Shown here: positions 12,563 through 15,548 of the stretch, in pieces | Layout of the letters: the number at the start of each line of letters is the position of its first letter | Numbering within the stretch: the stretch's first letter is position 1 | Origin: DASSUC01 sp035649895 | GTDB taxonomy: Bacteria; Actinomycetota; Actinomycetes; Mycobacteriales; Micromonosporaceae | Assembly: GCA_035649895.1 (NCBI GenBank) | Contig: DASRIS010000027.1 | Coordinates: 1-15,548, forward strand | Length of the DNA: 15,548 nucleotides | Direction: 5' to 3' | Translations under genes and position numbers: made by a program | Notes under the pieces: generated by a model | What the model saw: the letters and a program-made list of their open reading frames with translations, nothing else | Database searches by the model: none | Told to the model about the DNA's origin: nothing

Positions 12563-15187
12563 CTAGAGCCGGCGCGGGCCGGTGTCCGGGCGCGGCAGCC
12601 GCTCGCCCAGCTGGAGGCTGGCGTGCAGCACGGACAGCCCGTCCGGGCGTGCCAGCACCGGGTTGGCGGCGAGCCGCCGGACCTCGGGGTGCTCATCGGC
12701 CAGCCGGCCCACCCGCAGCAGCAGGTCGGCCAGTGCCGCGTGGTCGGCCCCGGCCAGCAGCGGGGCGGCCCGCGGAGCCCGTACCAGCGCGGCCGCGTCC
12801 CGGTCGGTGAGCGGGGCCGGCCGCCAAGCCCGGTCCCCGAGCAGCTCGCTGGCGGGGCCGCTGAGCCCGAACCCGACCACCGGGCCGAACGCCGGGTCGA
12901 CCACCACCTCGACGCCGCAGGGCACGCCGGGCGCGACCATGCGCTGCACCAGCACGGCCCCGCCGAACCGGGCGACCAGCTCCTGGTACGCGGCCCGCAC
13001 GTCCGCCTCGGTGCGCACGTCCAGCCGGACGGCGCCCAGGTCGTGGCGGTGCCTCAGCTCCTCGGCGGCCACCTTGACCGCAACCGGGAAGCCGTGCTCC
13101 CGGGCCGCCGCCACGGCCGACTCCGCGTCCTCGGCCACTGTGGACGGTACGACGCGGATGCCGTACGCCGCCAGCAGGTCCGGGTGGTCAGGGTCCACGT
13201 CGGGCAGGTCCGGCACGGCACCGGGTGGCTCCCGCCGCCAGCGCGCGTAGGCGCTGACCCGACCGAGCGCCCGTGCCGCCTCCTCCACCCAGGGGTAGCC
13301 GCGGACCTCGGTCGGCAAAGGCCCGGCGAGCAGCGTCGCCACCACCGGCTTCTCCCCCGCCGCCACGACCTCCGCGACAGCGCCGCCCAGCAGGTCCATA
13401 CCGCCCGGGTCCGCATCAGCCGGGCCGGCCGGTGGCTCGGCCGGCCCGCCGACGGGCAGCGACGGGGCCAGCGCCACGGCGATCGAGTCGACGCCGAGGT
13501 CCGCCAGGGTCTCCCGCAACACCACGGCCAGGGCCGCCGCTGACCCGCCCGACCCGATGTCGCGGGGGTAGCCCGCGGCGACGACCAGGCCGCAGCGGAT
13601 GCACGCGTCGGCCGCGAGCGCGCCCAGCGGCGCCATGTTGGTGACCACGCCGACCCGGTCGCCGGCCGGCAGCGGCTGGTGGGCCAGCAGGTCCGCCACG
13701 TCGAACAGCTCCGGCACGGTGTCCACACGGATCACGCCCGACGACGCGAACAGCGCCGCGAGGCCGGCCGCGTCCGGTCCGCCGGCGGCGACGAGGGCCG
13801 GCGGCCGGACCAGGCCGCTGACCGCGACGATCGGCTTGTGCCGGCCGATACCCCGGGCCAGCCGGGCGAACTTGCGCGGGTTGCCGACCGTCTCGAGATA
13901 GAGCAGCAGCACGTCGGTGCCGGGGTCGTCCTGCCAGTACTGCAACAGGTCGTTGCCGGACACGTCGGCGCGGTTGCCGACCGAGGCGAAGCTGGACAGC
14001 CCCACCCCGCGGCGGTCCGCCTCGGCGAGCAGCGCGATGCCGAACGCGCCGGACTGGCTGAACAGGCCGACCCGCCCCGGGGCTGGCAGCTGCGGCGCCA
14101 GCGTGGCGTTGAGGCGTACCGCCGGGTTGGCCAGCCCGAAGCAGTTGGGGCCGACCAGCCGCATGCCGTGGGCGCGGACCGCGCGCAGCAGCGCCTGCTG
14201 CGCCGCCGCCCCCGCCGGTCCGGCCTCGGCGAACCCCGACGAGAGGACCACCAGCCCATGCACGCCCGCCGCCGCGGCGTCAGCCACTACAACGGGTACG
14301 GCCGCCGCCGGCACCGCGACCACCGCCAGGTCCACCGCGACACCGGCGTCCACAAGGGAGGGTACGGCCGGTGGCCCGGTGCTCGGGTGCACCGCGACGA
14401 CCGGGCCGGCGAACCCGGCCGAGCGCAGGTACCCCAGCACCGACGCGCCGACGCCACGGCCGGTGCGGCTGGCCCCGTACACGGCTATGCCCCTGGGGTT
14501 GAGCAGCCGCGCGACCGAGGTGGCCTCCGCCCGGTGCTCGCGGCGCTCCTGCACCTGGCGCGAGCGCTCGCTCGGGGCGATGGGGAAGTCCAGGTGCACC
14601 ACGCCGTCGGCGTACTCGCGCCGCACCTGGTAGCCCGCGTCGGCGAAGACCCGCAGCATCGGCGCGTTCTCCGGCAGCACCTCGGCGACGAAGCGGGTGA
14701 TGCCGACCTCCAGCGCCGCGGCGGCCAGGTGCTCCAGCAGCGCGGACCCTACCCCGCGGCCCTGGTGCGCGTCCTCCACCACGAAGGCCACCTCCGCGTC
14801 GGGCGCGCCGGCGCCGAGACGCTCGTAGCGGCCGACCGCGATGAGCCGGTCGTCCAGCTCGGCCACGAACGCCTCCCGGTCCCAGTGGTCGACCTCGACG
14901 AAGCGGACCAGGTCGCGCGGTGGGATGCGCGGGTACGGCGAGAAGTAGCGCAGGTAGCGGGTGCGCTGGGAGAACCTGCTGTGCAGGGCGACCATGGCGT
15001 CCGCGTCGTCCGGCTGGACCGGTCGCAGGTGGACGGTCGCCCCGTCGGCGAGCAGCACGTCCGCGGAGCGGACCAGAAGCTCAGCCGCGGAGCGGACCAG
15101 AAGCTCAGCCGCGGAGCGGCCCGGCGGCTCAGCCGCAGAGTGGGACGGCTCCGCGCGGCCCGGTGGCTCGGACGCGGGGCGGGTCAT
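12563..15187 (-). CDS. pat: Protein lysine acetyltransferase, GNAT plus degenerate acyl-CoA synthetase
   Basis: This 874-residue protein starts with a short repeat-rich tail, then a GNAT domain (about 50-205) with the acetyl-CoA loop HQGRGVGSALL. A CoA-binding Rossmann domain follows (RGIAVYGASRTGRGVG), then succinyl-CoA-synthetase-like segments (GPNCFGLANPAVRLNATLAP, FSQSGAFGIALLAEADRRGV) and an ATP-grasp-like C-terminal domain (about 675-874). Pat enzymes acetylate the catalytic lysine of acyl-CoA synthetases; the GNAT-first order matches Streptomyces lividans PatA and differs from Salmonella Pat. Active ADP-forming synthetases carry a phosphohistidine in SSHTGALAG. The aligned stretch here is AAGGPDAAG (467-475), without His, so the synthetase half is probably regulatory. 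The ATG at 15187-15185 lies 4 nt after the acuC stop, supporting an operon with it. The open frame continues to 15313 within acuC and is not used. Confidence 0.92.
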   Translation of the reverse strand: MTRPASEPPGRAEPSHSAAEPPGRSAAELLVRSAAELLVRSADVLLADGATVHLRPVQPDDADAMVALHSRFSQRTRYLRYFSPYPRIPPRDLVRFVEVDHWDREAFVAELDDRLIAVGRYERLGAGAPDAEVAFVVEDAHQGRGVGSALLEHLAAAALEVGITRFVAEVLPENAPMLRVFADAGYQVRREYADGVVHLDFPIAPSERSRQVQERREHRAEATSVARLLNPRGIAVYGASRTGRGVGASVLGYLRSAGFAGPVVAVHPSTGPPAVPSLVDAGVAVDLAVVAVPAAAVPVVVADAAAAGVHGLVVLSSGFAEAGPAGAAAQQALLRAVRAHGMRLVGPNCFGLANPAVRLNATLAPQLPAPGRVGLFSQSGAFGIALLAEADRRGVGLSSFASVGNRADVSGNDLLQYWQDDPGTDVLLLYLETVGNPRKFARLARGIGRHKPIVAVSGLVRPPALVAAGGPDAAGLAALFASSGVIRVDTVPELFDVADLLAHQPLPAGDRVGVVTNMAPLGALAADACIRCGLVVAAGYPRDIGSGGSAAALAVVLRETLADLGVDSIAVALAPSLPVGGPAEPPAGPADADPGGMDLLGGAVAEVVAAGEKPVVATLLAGPLPTEVRGYPWVEEAARALGRVSAYARWRREPPGAVPDLPDVDPDHPDLLAAYGIRVVPSTVAEDAESAVAAAREHGFPVAVKVAAEELRHRHDLGAVRLDVRTEADVRAAYQELVARFGGAVLVQRMVAPGVPCGVEVVVDPAFGPVVGFGLSGPASELLGDRAWRPAPLTDRDAAALVRAPRAAPLLAGADHAALADLLLRVGRLADEHPEVRRLAANPVLARPDGLSVLHASLQLGERLPRPDTGPRRL
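15068..15139 (-). repeat. 24-bp tandem repeat in pat N-terminus
   Basis: Three in-frame 24-bp units encode SAAEPPGR, SAAELLVR and SAAELLVR, followed by a fourth degenerate unit SADVLLAD. The two AAELLVR units are identical in DNA (period 24, for example GCGGAGCGG at 15063 and 15087), which points to recent duplication. The segment precedes the GNAT domain and is probably a flexible or helical tail. Confidence 0.85.
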
Positions 15188-15191
15188 CCGG

Positions 15192-15548
15192 TCAGTCCCG
15201 CGGGTCGTCCGGGTCGAGGCCGTACAGCGGGAACACGGCCCGGCGGGTGGCCTGGACCGCGCGGTCCACCGGGTCCGGATGGCCGCTCGGCTGCCAGGCG
15301 GCGTAGTCGACATCGGCGTCGTCGGTCATCCGCAGCGGCACCTCCCGACCGGGGCAGCGCCGCCGCGCCAGCTCCCGCCACGCCGGCGGGGTCAGCGTCG
15401 CCGGGTCCAGCGGCTCCCCGGCCGCCACCGCCAGCAGGTGCGTCCAGGACCGGGGCACGGCCTCGAACAGCGCGTAGCCCCCGCCGCCGGTGGCCACCCA
15501 ACGCCCGTCGCACAGCTCGTCGGCCAGCGCCCGCAGGGCGAGGTAGCT
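15192..15548 (-). CDS. acuC: AcuC-like protein deacetylase (C-terminal part)
   Basis: The frame enters from the right edge and covers the last 118 residues. It contains WVATGGGGYALFEAVPRSW, where GGGGY is the histone-deacetylase-family motif whose Tyr supports the tetrahedral intermediate, followed by THLLAVAAGEPLDP and a C-terminus (AVFPLYGLDPDDPRD) typical of actinobacterial AcuC. These zinc hydrolases remove acetyl groups from lysines, including that of acetyl-CoA synthetase. The zinc ligands lie outside the window. The stop at 15192-15194 sits 4 nt before the pat start, so acetyltransferase and deacetylase are co-expressed, which fits reversible control of acetate and acyl-CoA activation. 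Confidence 0.88.
   Translation of the reverse strand, partial: SYLALRALADELCDGRWVATGGGGYALFEAVPRSWTHLLAVAAGEPLDPATLTPPAWRELARRRCPGREVPLRMTDDADVDYAAWQPSGHPDPVDRAVQATRRAVFPLYGLDPDDPRD

Noticed and set aside
11002..12696. 564-codon minus-strand open frame opposite the carbamoyltransferase end and the sulfotransferase
   Set aside because: The plus strand carries the recognised carbamoyltransferase and PAPS-binding motifs; the opposite frame shows no domain and arises from high GC codon bias.

Overview
The window is chromosomal DNA from a high-GC Gram-positive bacterium (Actinomycetota). Most of it is very GC-rich with strong third-position GC bias. It carries a principal-like group 2 sigma factor, a Spo0M-like protein, GTG starts, and a lysine acetyltransferase of the actinobacterial GNAT-first (Streptomyces PatA-like) layout next to an AcuC-type deacetylase. 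A Micromonosporales-like organism is plausible, but the sequence alone does not prove it. No rRNA, tRNA, CRISPR array, transposase or integrase was seen.

Left part (1-4247): this looks accessory and begins with noticeably lower-GC DNA. It holds a decayed 3' remnant of a HipA-like kinase gene. Next comes a two-gene minus-strand unit, a membrane-anchored family 3 solute-binding protein and a polytopic membrane protein joined by a GTGA overlap, with no permease or ATPase gene beside it. A divergent gene encodes an exported intradiol-dioxygenase-fold lipoprotein; its leader carries a perfect hairpin and a five-tract G-quadruplex motif. It converges on a class I SAM methyltransferase gene.

Middle part (4421-8705): this looks like conserved core. 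A two-domain methyltransferase with a hexapeptide-repeat linker is followed 4 nt later by dtd (D-aminoacyl-tRNA deacylase). Dtd converges with spo0M across a strong bidirectional hairpin terminator, and the stop-codon regions of both genes are tandemly duplicated. Spo0M is divergent from a SigB/HrdB-like sigma factor.

Right part (8732-12525): this looks like an accessory insertion between the sigma factor and the pat-acuC pair. It contains a secreted protein made of three diverged repeats, each with a cysteine pair. Divergent from it is a tightly coupled operon: a 31-codon leader ORF with the only good ribosome-binding site, a shortened and diverged NodU/TobZ-family carbamoyltransferase (GTGA overlap), and a PAPS-type sulfotransferase (ATGA overlap). 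This compact carbamoylation plus sulfation pair without scaffold genes is the most novel-looking part of the window.

Right edge (12563-15548): a GNAT/acyl-CoA-synthetase-like protein acetyltransferase that has lost the synthetase phosphohistidine motif lies 4 nt downstream of the C-terminal end of an AcuC-like deacetylase. Together they probably form a reversible lysine acylation switch.
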